DNA of 64,000 nucleotides from Pseudoleptotrichia goodfellowii (lineage in GTDB: Bacteria > Fusobacteriota > Fusobacteriia > Fusobacteriales > Leptotrichiaceae), in the NCBI RefSeq assembly GCF_007990505.1, contig NZ_AP019822.1, positions 2,226,730-2,290,729 of the forward strand. Reading direction: 5' to 3'. Each line of letters begins with the position of its first letter. The first letter of the stretch is position 1. The notes under the pieces were generated by a model. The model worked only from the letters and a program-made list of their open reading frames with translations. It had not been told where the DNA came from and made no database searches. The translations under genes were made by a program, and so were the position numbers. Positions 1-12,859 of the stretch are shown one piece after another.

Positions 1-2368
<2,368 letters not shown>

Positions 2369-2460
2369 ATTGTAACTCTTTTACCTACTATTCATTTCTC
2401 ATTGTCCTTTTTAGACTTTATTTAAACACAAGAAGAAGAAAGATGTTTTCTTTTCTCCTT
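2369..2460 (-). other. 16S-23S internal transcribed spacer, no tRNA
   Basis: About 92 bases separate the 3' end of 16S from the 5' end of 23S. I see no tRNA cloverleaf or CCA-type 3' end in it. It is purine-rich on the transcribed strand with an AT-rich middle. Such a short, tRNA-free spacer is unusual, since many bacteria carry tRNA-Ile and/or tRNA-Ala here. The ends depend on the estimated rRNA boundaries. Confidence 0.85.
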
Positions 2461-3974
<1,514 letters not shown>

Positions 3975-4088
3975 ATATATCTCTATATTTCCTTTATTTC
4001 ACCATTATTTCATCTTTTCACATCTTTGCTTCTTCTTCTCATGTTTTCATTGTCCTCGCCAACTACACTCCCGTAATTGACAAAAATT

Positions 4089-4117
4089 ATATTACCAAAT
4101 TTATTACCCTTTGTCAA
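4089..4117 (-). promoter_or_regulatory. rRNA operon promoter
   Basis: On the minus strand there is a perfect -35 TTGACA (4112-4117), a 17-base spacer and a -10 TAATAT (4089-4094). Transcription should start near 4082, giving a leader of roughly 110 bases (3975-4082) before 16S. No second copy of this quality is seen further upstream, so this looks like the main or only promoter. I do not recognise a boxA antitermination motif in the leader. Confidence 0.85.
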
Positions 4118-4313
4118 GCGGTTTTTTTACTTTTTTTATTTTTATTTTGTTTTTTCTTTCTATAACCTTTGTTTTAAAAGGCTTTGGTATACTTAATTTT
4201 TTTTGATTTTTATTTCTCATCGTGTTTAAAAAACAGCAGTTTCTTTGTTAAAAATTATAAAAATCTTATATTTTACATATAATATTTTTCGTATTGTAAT
4301 TATCTCTAATAAA
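4118..4313. other. AT-rich intergenic spacer
   Basis: This stretch lies between the rRNA promoter and the terminator of the esterase gene. It is extremely T-rich on the plus strand. It may act as the UP-element side of the rRNA promoter. I see no gene, tRNA or convincing hairpin in it. Confidence 0.6.
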
Positions 4314-4355
4314 ATTCTCCCGCCAAGTGCAATTTATATGCAAGTGCGGGAGAAT
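4314..4355 (-). terminator. Rho-independent terminator of the esterase gene
   Basis: A perfect 10-bp stem, ATTCTCCCGC (4314-4323) with GCGGGAGAAT (4346-4355), follows the esterase stop codon. On the minus strand it is followed by TTTTATT. It should end transcription before the rRNA promoter. Confidence 0.85.
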
Positions 4356-4366
4356 AATCTCATTTA

Positions 4367-5644
4367 TTATTTATTCTTTTTTTGTTTAAACAGCCAGTCT
4401 CTTATTCCTTCTATATTATAAGCCGTTTTCCATGTTGCCATATGCTCAGACCCCGGATTTCCTGCCTGTAATGCCGGCAACGTCCCTTTTTCAAGAGTTG
4501 TATATTTTATATTTGCTTTAGGATTTTCGGCTAATACTTTTGAAACTCCTTCTTTAAACTGCTCTGCTGTATAATCTCCTCTCCATGCATCTTTTGCCAC
4601 TATTCCTCCATTTTGAGCTAATACCTCAACAATTGCATTCCATCCCGGGAAGGCTTTTGAATCTCCTGTGGAAACTACTGTCCACATATTATTTTTAGCC
4701 ATCGGAGCAGTTAAACTTGCACCCCATTGACAGGCTACAAAATATGATCCTGCAAACAAATCGGGATATTTAAAGTTCATTACTATGGACATCATTCCCC
4801 CCATTGATTGACCTGTCGTATAAAGTCTGTTCGTATCGATACTGTAATTTTTTACTAAATAATCTCTAATAAGATTAACTGTAGCTTCCAAATCGGTCGT
4901 ATAATTTCCGTTATCGTCTACAACTTTCTGAGAATATTGAGGAGCCAATACAAACGCTTCATGTTTTGCCTGTTCTTCGGGTGTTGCCCAAACAGTCGCT
5001 CCGTTTCCCTGTAACAACGTTGTTTCAGTATTTTCACTTAAAGGTCCTGCATCATGTATAAACATTACCATCGGGTATTTTTTATTTTTATTGTAATTTT
5101 TCGGTATATAAAGGTTATATTTTACGGTTGTTCCTGTTTTAGGATCTTTATATTCAAACTGTTTGAAATTATCTACTACAAGATTTTGAATTTTGTTATT
5201 AGTTAAAGTTTCTGAATATGCCTTAGCTATTTTTCCATTTACTGTAGAAATATCTTTCGCCTGTTTTACCTGTACTTTTGCTTCCAGAATATTATTCGCT
5301 TTTATAAACAACTGTGCTTTTTCATCTGACGGATTCAGCTCTATTATGACAAATCTTCCGTTTTTTCCTGACTTTGTTTTTTCAGCTTTGTTATTTGCAT
5401 AGACATTTGTTATTGTTCGGTCTGTTACTTCAAAAGTTTCTTTTGTCAATTTATCGTTTTTAACTGCTGTATTATATTCTATTATTACCCCTGTCAATTT
5501 TTGCCCTGTACCGAACACTTCGGTTACAGCTGTAATATTTTTTATTCCCTTAGGAAATTTTACTGTATTTACTGTTGTTTCAGCAAAAGACACAACAGAT
5601 AATACGAGCATACACAGCATCGTTAATAATCCTGTTTTTTTCAT
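4367..5644 (-). CDS. Secreted alpha/beta-hydrolase esterase with N-terminal Ig-like domain
   Basis: The protein has 425 residues if translation starts at 5644, where AGAAGGG precedes the ATG. An in-frame ATG at 5662 lies upstream but has no comparable site. Residues 1-21 form a signal peptide ending in SFA, so the product is exported. Residues about 22-150 look like the Ig-like N-terminal domain of EstA-type esterases. The rest is an alpha/beta-hydrolase related to PHB depolymerase or feruloyl esterase proteins. The nucleophile is in GQSMGG (Ser280); Asp328 (STGDS) and His401 (SEHMATW) probably complete the triad. The substrate cannot be told from sequence. It is transcribed alone, between mfd and its own terminator. 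Confidence 0.82.
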   Translation of the reverse strand: MKKTGLLTMLCMLVLSVVSFAETTVNTVKFPKGIKNITAVTEVFGTGQKLTGVIIEYNTAVKNDKLTKETFEVTDRTITNVYANNKAEKTKSGKNGRFVIIELNPSDEKAQLFIKANNILEAKVQVKQAKDISTVNGKIAKAYSETLTNNKIQNLVVDNFKQFEYKDPKTGTTVKYNLYIPKNYNKNKKYPMVMFIHDAGPLSENTETTLLQGNGATVWATPEEQAKHEAFVLAPQYSQKVVDDNGNYTTDLEATVNLIRDYLVKNYSIDTNRLYTTGQSMGGMMSIVMNFKYPDLFAGSYFVACQWGASLTAPMAKNNMWTVVSTGDSKAFPGWNAIVEVLAQNGGIVAKDAWRGDYTAEQFKEGVSKVLAENPKANIKYTTLEKGTLPALQAGNPGSEHMATWKTAYNIEGIRDWLFKQKKNK

Positions 5645-5715
5645 TAATATCCCTTCTTTCATTTTTTTAACTGTTATTTTATCTTACTCGGATTATATTT
5701 TACTTTTTTTCATAT

Positions 5716-8700
5716 TTATTTATTCAGGTATTCCAATAATTCTTTTTTACCCACTTCTTTTATTATAAATGTTTCCTGCACGGTAACTTCTTTTCCTTTG
5801 ATTTTATTGCCATCCTCAAAAATCGGCATTTGAATAACTTCTTTCATCTCAAGTTCCTGCTCCAAATCCGAAATTATATTTTCCGAAACATTTTCAATAA
5901 AGGATAATCTGTAAACCTCTCTTTTTTCTTCTATTATTTGAATACCGTTTGTTTCTGCAAATATTTTGAATTTTATATTTAATATGAATTTTTTCATTTC
6001 AGAAGGTATTTTTCCGAATCTGTCTTTTATTTCATTTACAAGTTCGTCCAGTTCTTCAAACGTTTCCAATATAGCAAATCTTTTATATATATTCAGTCTT
6101 TCTTCTTTTTCGATATAATTTTCAGGAATAAATCCTTTTTCTTTTAAAATTATCTCCACATTTTCGGTTTTTTCTCTGTATTCTCCTTTCTGTTTTTTTA
6201 TTTCTTCGTTCAGCATTTTCAAATAAAGATCATAACCGAAAGTTTCTATTGTTCCGTGCTGTTTTTCTCCTAAAATTTCTCCTGCACCTCTTATTTTAAG
6301 GTCTTCCATCGAAATTTGGAAACCACCCGATTTTATTCCTTCGACTTTTTGCATACTTTCTTCTTTTTTCTGCCCTTTTTTTGTGGCTGTTCTCGTTTTA
6401 AGAAGATAGCAATATCCCTGTCTGTTACTTCTTCCCACTCGTCCTCTCAGCTGATAAACCTGAGAAAGCCCTAAAGCATTAAAGTTTTCTATTAAAATAG
6501 TATTTGCATTCGGTATATCTATTCCGTTTTCGATAATTGTAGAAGCAAGAAGTATATCGAACTCTCCCTGTTCAAATCTTCTTATCTTGTCCTTAATCTC
6601 TTTAGGTAAAAGCTGTCCGTGAATAAACTCTATCTTAACAAAATCAGGTAGTATTTTTCTCAATTCTTCTATTTTGTATTTCATACTTTTTACATCGTTA
6701 TAAATATAAAATACTTGACCATCTCTCGAAAGCTCTTTTAATATAGCTTTTTTCACAACCTCCTCTTCCCAGTCCTCTACTTCTGTTATAATCGGCAATC
6801 GGTTTGTAGGCGGAGTGTCTATTACCGAGATTTCTCTTATTCCCAACAGTGCCATATTCAGTGTTCTAGGTATGGGTGTCGCAGTGAGTGTTAAAACATC
6901 AACTTTCTGACGCTTTTTCTTTATGGTTTCTTTGGCTTTTACTCCGAATTTCTGTTCTTCGTCTATTATTAAAAGTCCCAAATTATTAAATTCCACATCT
7001 TCGCTCAGTAATCTGTGAGTCCCTATAACCAAATCGGTAACACCATTTTTCATGTTTTTAAGTATTTCTTTTGATTTGCTTTGGGTCAATCTTGACAGAT
7101 TTTCTATTGTAACAGGATAATTTTCATATCTTTGCATAAATCTTTTATAATGCTGTTCGGCTAAAACAGTTGTCGGAGCTATCAATGCTACCTGTCTTGA
7201 ATTTTCTATAGCTTTAAATGCTGCTCTCATAGCAACTTCGGTTTTTCCGTATCCTACATCTCCGCACACAATTCTGTCCATTATATAAGGACCTTCCATA
7301 TCCTTTTTCACATCATTTATAGCTTTTTTCTGATCTTCAGTTTCTTCAAAAGGAAATTGAGCTTCAAATTCTTCCTGCCACACAGTATCTTTCCCGTAAA
7401 CAAATCCGTTTTGACTTTGTCTTTGAGCCTGTATTTTTATCAATTCTGCAGCAAATTTTTCTATATCTTCTGCCAGTTTCTGCCTTTTCTTTTTAAATCC
7501 TCTCGTTCCAAGTTTGTATAACTTAGGCTCCTCACCGTAAGAAATATATTTTTCAAGTCTGTCCAGTTTTTCCACAGGAATATAAAGAATATCCTCATCG
7601 GCATATTTTATTTTCAGATAGTCCCTTTCTTCCATAGTTTCTATCCCTTTATATATGCCGACTCCGTACTGAACATGAATTACATAATCGTCTATCAGTA
7701 TCTGATTTACTTTTTTGTATTTCACAGCTTTATTATTTTTTCTTTTTTTCTCGTAAATATATCCGTCGATTTCTCTGTCGGTCAGTACAAAGGTATCTTT
7801 TGTGATAAATCCTTCAAAAAGCTCGTATCCGATTATATCTATTTTTTCAAAATCTTTATATTCTCTCAGCTTTTTTTCATAATTTTTTGTGTATATCTGT
7901 ACACTTTTTTTCTCAGACAGTTTCCCCAACTTATCCCTTTTTTTAAAGGTTTCAAGCTGTTCTTCCGTAAAGTTTACAGTTTCCAGTATCATACTTTTTC
8001 TTTTCAGATTTTCATATCTTTTTCTGTAAGTATTTTCTTTTTCCCTGTCTATCAAAATGAACTCTTCCATTTTATAATTGAGAAGTTCTTCGTTTTCCAT
8101 TACTATTATTACGTCATCTTTTTTTAATTCCTCAATTAATTCCACAAGTTCGTAATTATTTCCTGAAAGCACATTTCCGAATATTTTTACTTCTTCTTTT
8201 TTATCAACAGATCTTTGGGAATTAATATCAAATTCTCTTATACTTTCAAGTTCGTCATCAAAAAATTCCAATCTTACCGGATTTTCGGCATTAGGAGGAA
8301 ATATATCTATAATATCTCCTCTTTTACTGTATTCTCCCTTTTTTTCTATTAAATAAGATTGGGTATATCCGTTTTCTGTCAAAAATTTCGTGATGTCCGA
8401 AAATTTATAAGTATTTCCTATTTTAAAATTCAGCAGATTTACTTTTTCAAAAAATACATCAAGTGTTATCTGCAAATTTAGAAATAATATAAAATTATCT
8501 CTATTTCTCAGTATATCAAGTAATTCTATATTTATTCCCGTCAAATCTTCTTTGCTGCTGGAAATATTTTCAAACATGGATATATTTTTTCCGTCAGTTT
8601 TATAATTTTCGAGCATGTCATAGTAATTTTCCAAATTTCTGTTTGATGTAGACACATAGATTATTTTTTTATCCTCCGAAGACAACAAAATCCAAGGAAT

Positions 8701-8775
8701 TGCTCCTCGGTAGATTTTGTTTTCAGATTTTAAAAGGTTTCCGTCTATCTCTTTTAAAAACTTTAAGTTATTCAT
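5716..8775 (-). CDS. mfd: Transcription-repair coupling factor Mfd
   Basis: Mfd is a cytoplasmic ATP-driven translocase that removes RNA polymerase stalled at DNA damage and recruits UvrA. This copy is 1019 residues, shorter than the usual ~1150, mainly because the N-terminal UvrB-like part is reduced. The RNA polymerase interaction domain is at about 363-410 (DDYVIHVQYGVGIYKGI). Helicase motif I is at 505-512 (GDVGYGKT), the DEEQ box at 605-608 (DEEQKFGV), motif VI is the LRGRVGRSNRQGY block, and a TRCF C-terminal domain ends the protein. It lies 59 bases downstream of rnfD on the same strand and may be read from the same transcript. No terminator is seen on either side. Confidence 0.96.
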   Translation of the reverse strand: MNNLKFLKEIDGNLLKSENKIYRGAIPWILLSSEDKKIIYVSTSNRNLENYYDMLENYKTDGKNISMFENISSSKEDLTGINIELLDILRNRDNFILFLNLQITLDVFFEKVNLLNFKIGNTYKFSDITKFLTENGYTQSYLIEKKGEYSKRGDIIDIFPPNAENPVRLEFFDDELESIREFDINSQRSVDKKEEVKIFGNVLSGNNYELVELIEELKKDDVIIVMENEELLNYKMEEFILIDREKENTYRKRYENLKRKSMILETVNFTEEQLETFKKRDKLGKLSEKKSVQIYTKNYEKKLREYKDFEKIDIIGYELFEGFITKDTFVLTDREIDGYIYEKKRKNNKAVKYKKVNQILIDDYVIHVQYGVGIYKGIETMEERDYLKIKYADEDILYIPVEKLDRLEKYISYGEEPKLYKLGTRGFKKKRQKLAEDIEKFAAELIKIQAQRQSQNGFVYGKDTVWQEEFEAQFPFEETEDQKKAINDVKKDMEGPYIMDRIVCGDVGYGKTEVAMRAAFKAIENSRQVALIAPTTVLAEQHYKRFMQRYENYPVTIENLSRLTQSKSKEILKNMKNGVTDLVIGTHRLLSEDVEFNNLGLLIIDEEQKFGVKAKETIKKKRQKVDVLTLTATPIPRTLNMALLGIREISVIDTPPTNRLPIITEVEDWEEEVVKKAILKELSRDGQVFYIYNDVKSMKYKIEELRKILPDFVKIEFIHGQLLPKEIKDKIRRFEQGEFDILLASTIIENGIDIPNANTILIENFNALGLSQVYQLRGRVGRSNRQGYCYLLKTRTATKKGQKKEESMQKVEGIKSGGFQISMEDLKIRGAGEILGEKQHGTIETFGYDLYLKMLNEEIKKQKGEYREKTENVEIILKEKGFIPENYIEKEERLNIYKRFAILETFEELDELVNEIKDRFGKIPSEMKKFILNIKFKIFAETNGIQIIEEKREVYRLSFIENVSENIISDLEQELEMKEVIQMPIFEDGNKIKGKEVTVQETFIIKEVGKKELLEYLNK

Positions 8776-8834
8776 TTTTCATATCTCTTTCTTTTTTCCA
8801 AATTTCTTACTGCCTTAAGCTTTATTATCATATA

Positions 8835-9929
8835 CTATTTTATCTCTTTTGACAATATTAATTTTATTACAGTATAAAAAATGTAAATAAAAAGCAGATA
8901 CGGAATGAAGCCTGCATTATGAAGCACAGTCAATAAAAATACTGTAAATACGATGATTAAAGTAAGACCTGTACCTTTCAGAATCCTTCCTCCAAGCACA
9001 CCGTTTCCGCCGAACACTTTCGGTCTGAATATGTAATTTACAGGCTCTGCAAATGCGTTTAATGTCAATATGGAATACGACAGATATTCAAATTTTATAT
9101 TTTGCGACCAGCATATAATAACTGCTATTCCAATCATTGCTCCGTAATATATTTTACCTGCGTTGTTTGAAGGACTTGACGGCATATCCGTTGCCATGAA
9201 TATTCCTCCGAGCATAAGTCCTCCTATAGAGTGATTTACATCTACCCCGATTACACTCATTAAATATAATCCCGAAAATATAACAACAAACATTGAAACA
9301 GGTATATGCCACGATATTCTGTCTTTCATAAGCAGATATATTCCTCCGATTACAAGGAAAAATATCGAAAACTCTCCTATTGCACCCGAAGAATTTAATA
9401 TTGTTTTATCAAGGTAATTAAATAAAGGAGTATCTCCAAAATATTTAAAAATCTTTATTTCCGAAATTTTCAGTGCCGATTCGTTAAACCATATAGCTCC
9501 CGACGACATCACAGTGGGAAAAAATACTGTCATAAATTCTCTTCCTACCAATGCAGGATTAAAAACATTTCTTCCCAATCCTCCGTATATAAGCTTTCCG
9601 AATATGACTGCCATAGAAGCTCCGAAAGCCACTACATAAAGCGGAGTAAAAGGAGCAAGTGTAAGCCCTAAAAGTATTCCCGTTACAATTCCTGAAACAT
9701 CATTTACTGAATTATGTTTTTTAAAAAATACTGCAGAAAATATCCATTCGGAAAGTAAAGCACTCATTACAGAAGTTAAAATCACAAGAATCGGTGTTAT
9801 CCCGTATACAATGTACGAAACAACTATTGACGGAAGCAGTGCCAGAACAACATCGGACATTACTTTTGTAACACTGTCGTTTACTCTTATATGAGGGGTG
9901 TATGTCTTTAAATTCAATACTTTTTCCAT
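8835..9929 (-). CDS. rnfD: Rnf-type electron transport complex subunit D (membrane flavoprotein)
   Basis: RnfD is a membrane subunit of the ferredoxin:NAD oxidoreductase that couples electron flow to Na+ or H+ transport, and carries a covalently bound FMN. The 364-residue protein has about nine or ten hydrophobic segments and conserved family blocks (GLGRNVFNPALVGREF at ~117-132; GGIFMATDMPSSP at ~241-253). The flavin-binding threonine normally sits in an SGAT- or ATPL-like motif; here Thr167 in GDTPL is the best candidate. Its ATG shares one base with the rnfC stop codon, so the two are translationally coupled. The rnfG, rnfE, rnfA and rnfB genes that usually follow are absent; mfd follows instead. 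Confidence 0.9.
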   Translation of the reverse strand: MEKVLNLKTYTPHIRVNDSVTKVMSDVVLALLPSIVVSYIVYGITPILVILTSVMSALLSEWIFSAVFFKKHNSVNDVSGIVTGILLGLTLAPFTPLYVVAFGASMAVIFGKLIYGGLGRNVFNPALVGREFMTVFFPTVMSSGAIWFNESALKISEIKIFKYFGDTPLFNYLDKTILNSSGAIGEFSIFFLVIGGIYLLMKDRISWHIPVSMFVVIFSGLYLMSVIGVDVNHSIGGLMLGGIFMATDMPSSPSNNAGKIYYGAMIGIAVIICWSQNIKFEYLSYSILTLNAFAEPVNYIFRPKVFGGNGVLGGRILKGTGLTLIIVFTVFLLTVLHNAGFIPYLLFIYIFYTVIKLILSKEIK

Positions 9930-11254
9930 TATTTTATTCCCCCTTTGGCTCTCATTTCTCTTAACATTCCTTTACCTTCTTTTATACTTTTTATAAGAGG
10001 AACTCTTGACGGACAGGAATATTCACACGCCCCGCATTCAATACACATATCAAGATTCAGTTTTACCAGTTTTTTATATTTTCCTTTTCTGTATATTTCT
10101 TCAAATTTCATAGGCATAAGCCCCATAGGACACGCATCCACACAGTATCCGCATGAAATACAGTTATTTCTTTCGATATTATCAATATTCCCCGATAGAA
10201 AAAGTATTCCCGATGTACCCTTTATAACAGGAACATTCATATCCTTTACTTCTTCTCCCATCATAGGTCCCCCGAAGATTATTTTTGCATCTTTTTCAGG
10301 ATTTATTTTTTCTATAATATGACCTAAAGGCGTTCCTGTTTTAATAAGATAGTTTCCTTTTTCTTCAGTCTTTTCGCCTGATATTGTAACTACTCTTTCA
10401 ATTAAAGGTTTTCCTTCAATAAAGGCATCATATACAGATTTTACAGTCCCTACATTACTTACTACAACTCCATAATTTACAGGTAGATTTCCTTTTTTTA
10501 TTTCTTTTCCCGTTATTGTTTTTATAAGCTGCAGTTCACTTCCTTGGGGATATGCCGTGGGCAGTACACAAATTTCAATATTTGTCATATTTTTCTTTCG
10601 GGAAACTTCGGAAAATCTTTCAACGAGTTCACGATTTTCCTCTTCTATTCCGATTACTGTTTTTTTAGGATTAAGTAATTTTTCGACAATTTTTATTCCG
10701 TCAAAAAACTGTTCCGTCCATTCGTTCATTATTGTGTAATCTGCTGTTAAATAAGGTTCACACTCGGACCCGTTTAAAATAAAAGTATCTACAACTTTAT
10801 CTCCTATGTCGTACTTTACATAAGTGGGAAACTGTGCTCCCCCTTCTCCTACTATTCCGCTTTCTTTTATGACGTCCAGTATTTCTCTTTTCGTATATTC
10901 GGAAAGACTTTCCATCGCCCTTTTTTCCATATTTTCTGAATTATATTTAAAATCATTTCTTATTTTTACAGTTTTTACTTTGTTACCGTTTACTACAGGA
11001 TTTTCAATAATTTCTTCTACAACTCCCGAAATCGGCGAATGAACTGCAGCTGAAACATTTCCCTGTATTTCTCCTATTTTTTGATATTGTTTTACATAAT
11101 CGCCTTTTTTAACAATTTCAGATGAAATCTGTCCTATATGTTGGGATAAAGGAACATAAAAATATTCCGGATCTTCCATTATCGCTAAGTTCATTTTTTT
11201 TGTTACATGTTTCATAGAATCAATTTTCATTTTTTCGTTTACAATGTTTTTCAT
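9929..11254 (-). CDS. rnfC: Rnf-type electron transport complex subunit C
   Basis: RnfC is the peripheral NADH/FMN and iron-sulphur subunit that passes electrons between NAD(H) and the membrane part of Rnf. In its 441 residues one sees a biotinyl-lipoyl-like N-terminal region (~30-100), the glycine-rich NADH/FMN loop GEGGAQFPT (136-144), a SLBB-like region, and two 4Fe-4S motifs (Cys365, 368, 371, 375 and Cys404, 407, 410, 414). The start at 11254 is supported by AGAGGT a few bases upstream. It lies 40 bases after apbE, whose product attaches FMN to Rnf subunits. Confidence 0.93.
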   Translation of the reverse strand: MKNIVNEKMKIDSMKHVTKKMNLAIMEDPEYFYVPLSQHIGQISSEIVKKGDYVKQYQKIGEIQGNVSAAVHSPISGVVEEIIENPVVNGNKVKTVKIRNDFKYNSENMEKRAMESLSEYTKREILDVIKESGIVGEGGAQFPTYVKYDIGDKVVDTFILNGSECEPYLTADYTIMNEWTEQFFDGIKIVEKLLNPKKTVIGIEEENRELVERFSEVSRKKNMTNIEICVLPTAYPQGSELQLIKTITGKEIKKGNLPVNYGVVVSNVGTVKSVYDAFIEGKPLIERVVTISGEKTEEKGNYLIKTGTPLGHIIEKINPEKDAKIIFGGPMMGEEVKDMNVPVIKGTSGILFLSGNIDNIERNNCISCGYCVDACPMGLMPMKFEEIYRKGKYKKLVKLNLDMCIECGACEYSCPSRVPLIKSIKEGKGMLREMRAKGGIK

Positions 11255-11294
11255 TTACTACCTCTTATTTCTCTTTTCTCTCCATAAATTCATA

Positions 11295-12296
11295 TTAAAT
11301 ATCCACATAATTTAAAAATTTTTCCGAATAATGTATTTTCCCGTCGAAAGTAATTAAATATCCTTCGATTTTCATTTCTTTTGATAACTCTTTTATTATT
11401 TCGGAAAATATTTCAGGCGTCTGATTAAACAGCCCTGTAGAAATTATATCTCCTATAAAAGCATCTTCCGTTATAATTCCTATTTGTTTGTTTTTACTCG
11501 GATAACCTGTTTTTGGGCTTATTATATGACCGTATTTTTCTCCGTTTATCTCTATGTAAGTATTTATCTGATTGGAAGTCGAATATGCCTCATTTGAGAT
11601 TTCTATATCAAACAAGTCATTATACTCATCTTTGCCTTTATATTTTCTATCGGTTATTTTTACAGGATAACCGTTTTTATCTTTTTCAATTTCTTTTTCA
11701 TTTTCAGGATTTTCAACTATAATTCCGAGGGACTGATTTTCTTTGTCGTTTATTGAAAGAATGCTGCTCCCCCCTGCATTTATAACAGCATCTGTTATTC
11801 CTTTTTCCCGCATTTTTTTACCCAGACTGTCTATCGCATAAGATTTGATAAAAGAGCCGGTTACTATTTCCTGACCGGCTTCTATCTTTACTTTATTATT
11901 AATTTTGTCTATTTCTATTTTTTTATAATTTACAAGCTGCTTTATTTTTTCAATTTCTTTTTTATCGGGAACTGTTTCAGGATTTTCTTTATAAAATCCC
12001 CACAATCTTATGAGAGGCATTATTGTAATATCGTATTCTCCTCTTAATATATCAGAAAAATATATTATTTTTTCCAGCATTTTTATTGTTTCATCATCTA
12101 CTTTCACAAAATTTCCGGCATTTTTATTTATTCTGTCAATAAAAGATCCTTGTGAGTAGGAATTATAGTTTTTATTTACTTTCTCCAAAACTGAAAATAA
12201 TTCATCAAAAATATTATCTTCGTATTCGTCGGGTATTTTTATTTTTATATTTGAATGAAAAAGAAATCTTGTCTGAACTTTATAAAGCTTTTCCAT
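11295..12296 (-). CDS. apbE: ApbE-like FAD:protein FMN transferase
   Basis: ApbE enzymes transfer FMN from FAD to a threonine of target proteins such as RnfD and RnfG. The 333-residue protein has the family landmarks YDITIMPLIRLWGF (~94-107), the AINAGG-type loop (AVINAGGSS, ~170-178), HIISPKTGYP (~254) and the metal-binding C-terminal DIISTGLF. Unlike many ApbE proteins it has no signal peptide or lipobox, so it appears cytoplasmic. TAGGAG lies five bases before the ATG. It sits between a small secreted protein gene and rnfC in what looks like one transcript, so RnfD is the likely substrate. Confidence 0.85.
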   Translation of the reverse strand: MEKLYKVQTRFLFHSNIKIKIPDEYEDNIFDELFSVLEKVNKNYNSYSQGSFIDRINKNAGNFVKVDDETIKMLEKIIYFSDILRGEYDITIMPLIRLWGFYKENPETVPDKKEIEKIKQLVNYKKIEIDKINNKVKIEAGQEIVTGSFIKSYAIDSLGKKMREKGITDAVINAGGSSILSINDKENQSLGIIVENPENEKEIEKDKNGYPVKITDRKYKGKDEYNDLFDIEISNEAYSTSNQINTYIEINGEKYGHIISPKTGYPSKNKQIGIITEDAFIGDIISTGLFNQTPEIFSEIIKELSKEMKIEGYLITFDGKIHYSEKFLNYVDI

Positions 12297-12303
12297 TTTT
12301 CTC

Positions 12304-12735
12304 CTATTTGCTCGAAGAAGCTCTTTCCTTTTCTTTTTTCTCGGTATTTGTTTTATTTACCGCAGGTTTCTTTTGAGTTTCTTCTGTTTCCGATTTTTTT
12401 ACTTCTTCTTTTACAGTTTTCGTTTCATTTTGCACTGTCTGTTTTCCTTCAGTTTTTTTATCGGATTTTTTCACGGCTTTTTCTTCTTTTTTCGTATCCG
12501 ATTTTTTTATAACTTTTGTGCCGTTTTGATTTTTATCTTCGTTTTCTTTACTTTCAGAATTTTCCGAAGATGATGGAGTTTCTTCTTTTTTATTTTCTTC
12601 AGTATTTGTAATTACCGTAGTCGTCGTTTCATTTTCGGCTTTTACTTTTTTTTCAGTCTTTTTAAAATTAGTCGCTCCGAATGCTACAAGAGACACCGCT
12701 CCTAAAAATAATATTATTTTTTTCAAATTTCTCAT
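12304..12735 (-). CDS. Small secreted Lys/Glu/Thr-rich low-complexity protein
   Basis: This is a 143-residue protein of no family I recognise. Residues 1-20 look like a signal peptide (MRNLKK basic start, hydrophobic core, AFGA cleavage region). The rest is disordered and very rich in Lys, Glu, Thr and Ser with imperfect KKSD/KKTE-type repeats. It has a good GGAGG site before the ATG and ends 7 bases before apbE. It may be a periplasmic or surface-associated protein, but the sequence gives no function. A spurious gene is unlikely because the signal peptide, ribosome site and operon position agree. Confidence 0.7.
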   Translation of the reverse strand: MRNLKKIILFLGAVSLVAFGATNFKKTEKKVKAENETTTTVITNTEENKKEETPSSSENSESKENEDKNQNGTKVIKKSDTKKEEKAVKKSDKKTEGKQTVQNETKTVKEEVKKSETEETQKKPAVNKTNTEKKEKERASSSK

Positions 12736-12798
12736 TTTATTCCTCCGTTTTCTTATTCAAATCAACAAAAATTTCCGCCTTTATGATTTGTACAAACA

Positions 12799-12807
12799 AA
12801 TATATCA
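12799..12807 (-). promoter_or_regulatory. Possible extended -10 promoter for the apbE-rnfCD transcript
   Basis: On the minus strand TGATATATT forms an extended -10-like element about 65 bases upstream of the small secreted protein gene. There is no good -35 at 17 bases. A 10-bp palindrome, TTTGTACAAA, lies just downstream near 12787-12796. Weak prediction. Confidence 0.35.
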
Positions 12808-12859
12808 TTATTTTTTTTGAAATCAGTTAGATTAATGTTTTATTTTTCAGTCCCTGTTT

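Noticed and set aside
2369..2460. tRNA gene in the rRNA spacer
   Set aside because: No T-loop, anticodon stem or CCA end could be found in 92 bases.
7675..8127. 150-codon plus-strand frame rich in Phe and Tyr
   Set aside because: It is the antisense shadow of mfd; low-GC coding DNA with many Lys and Glu codons produces such Phe-rich frames.
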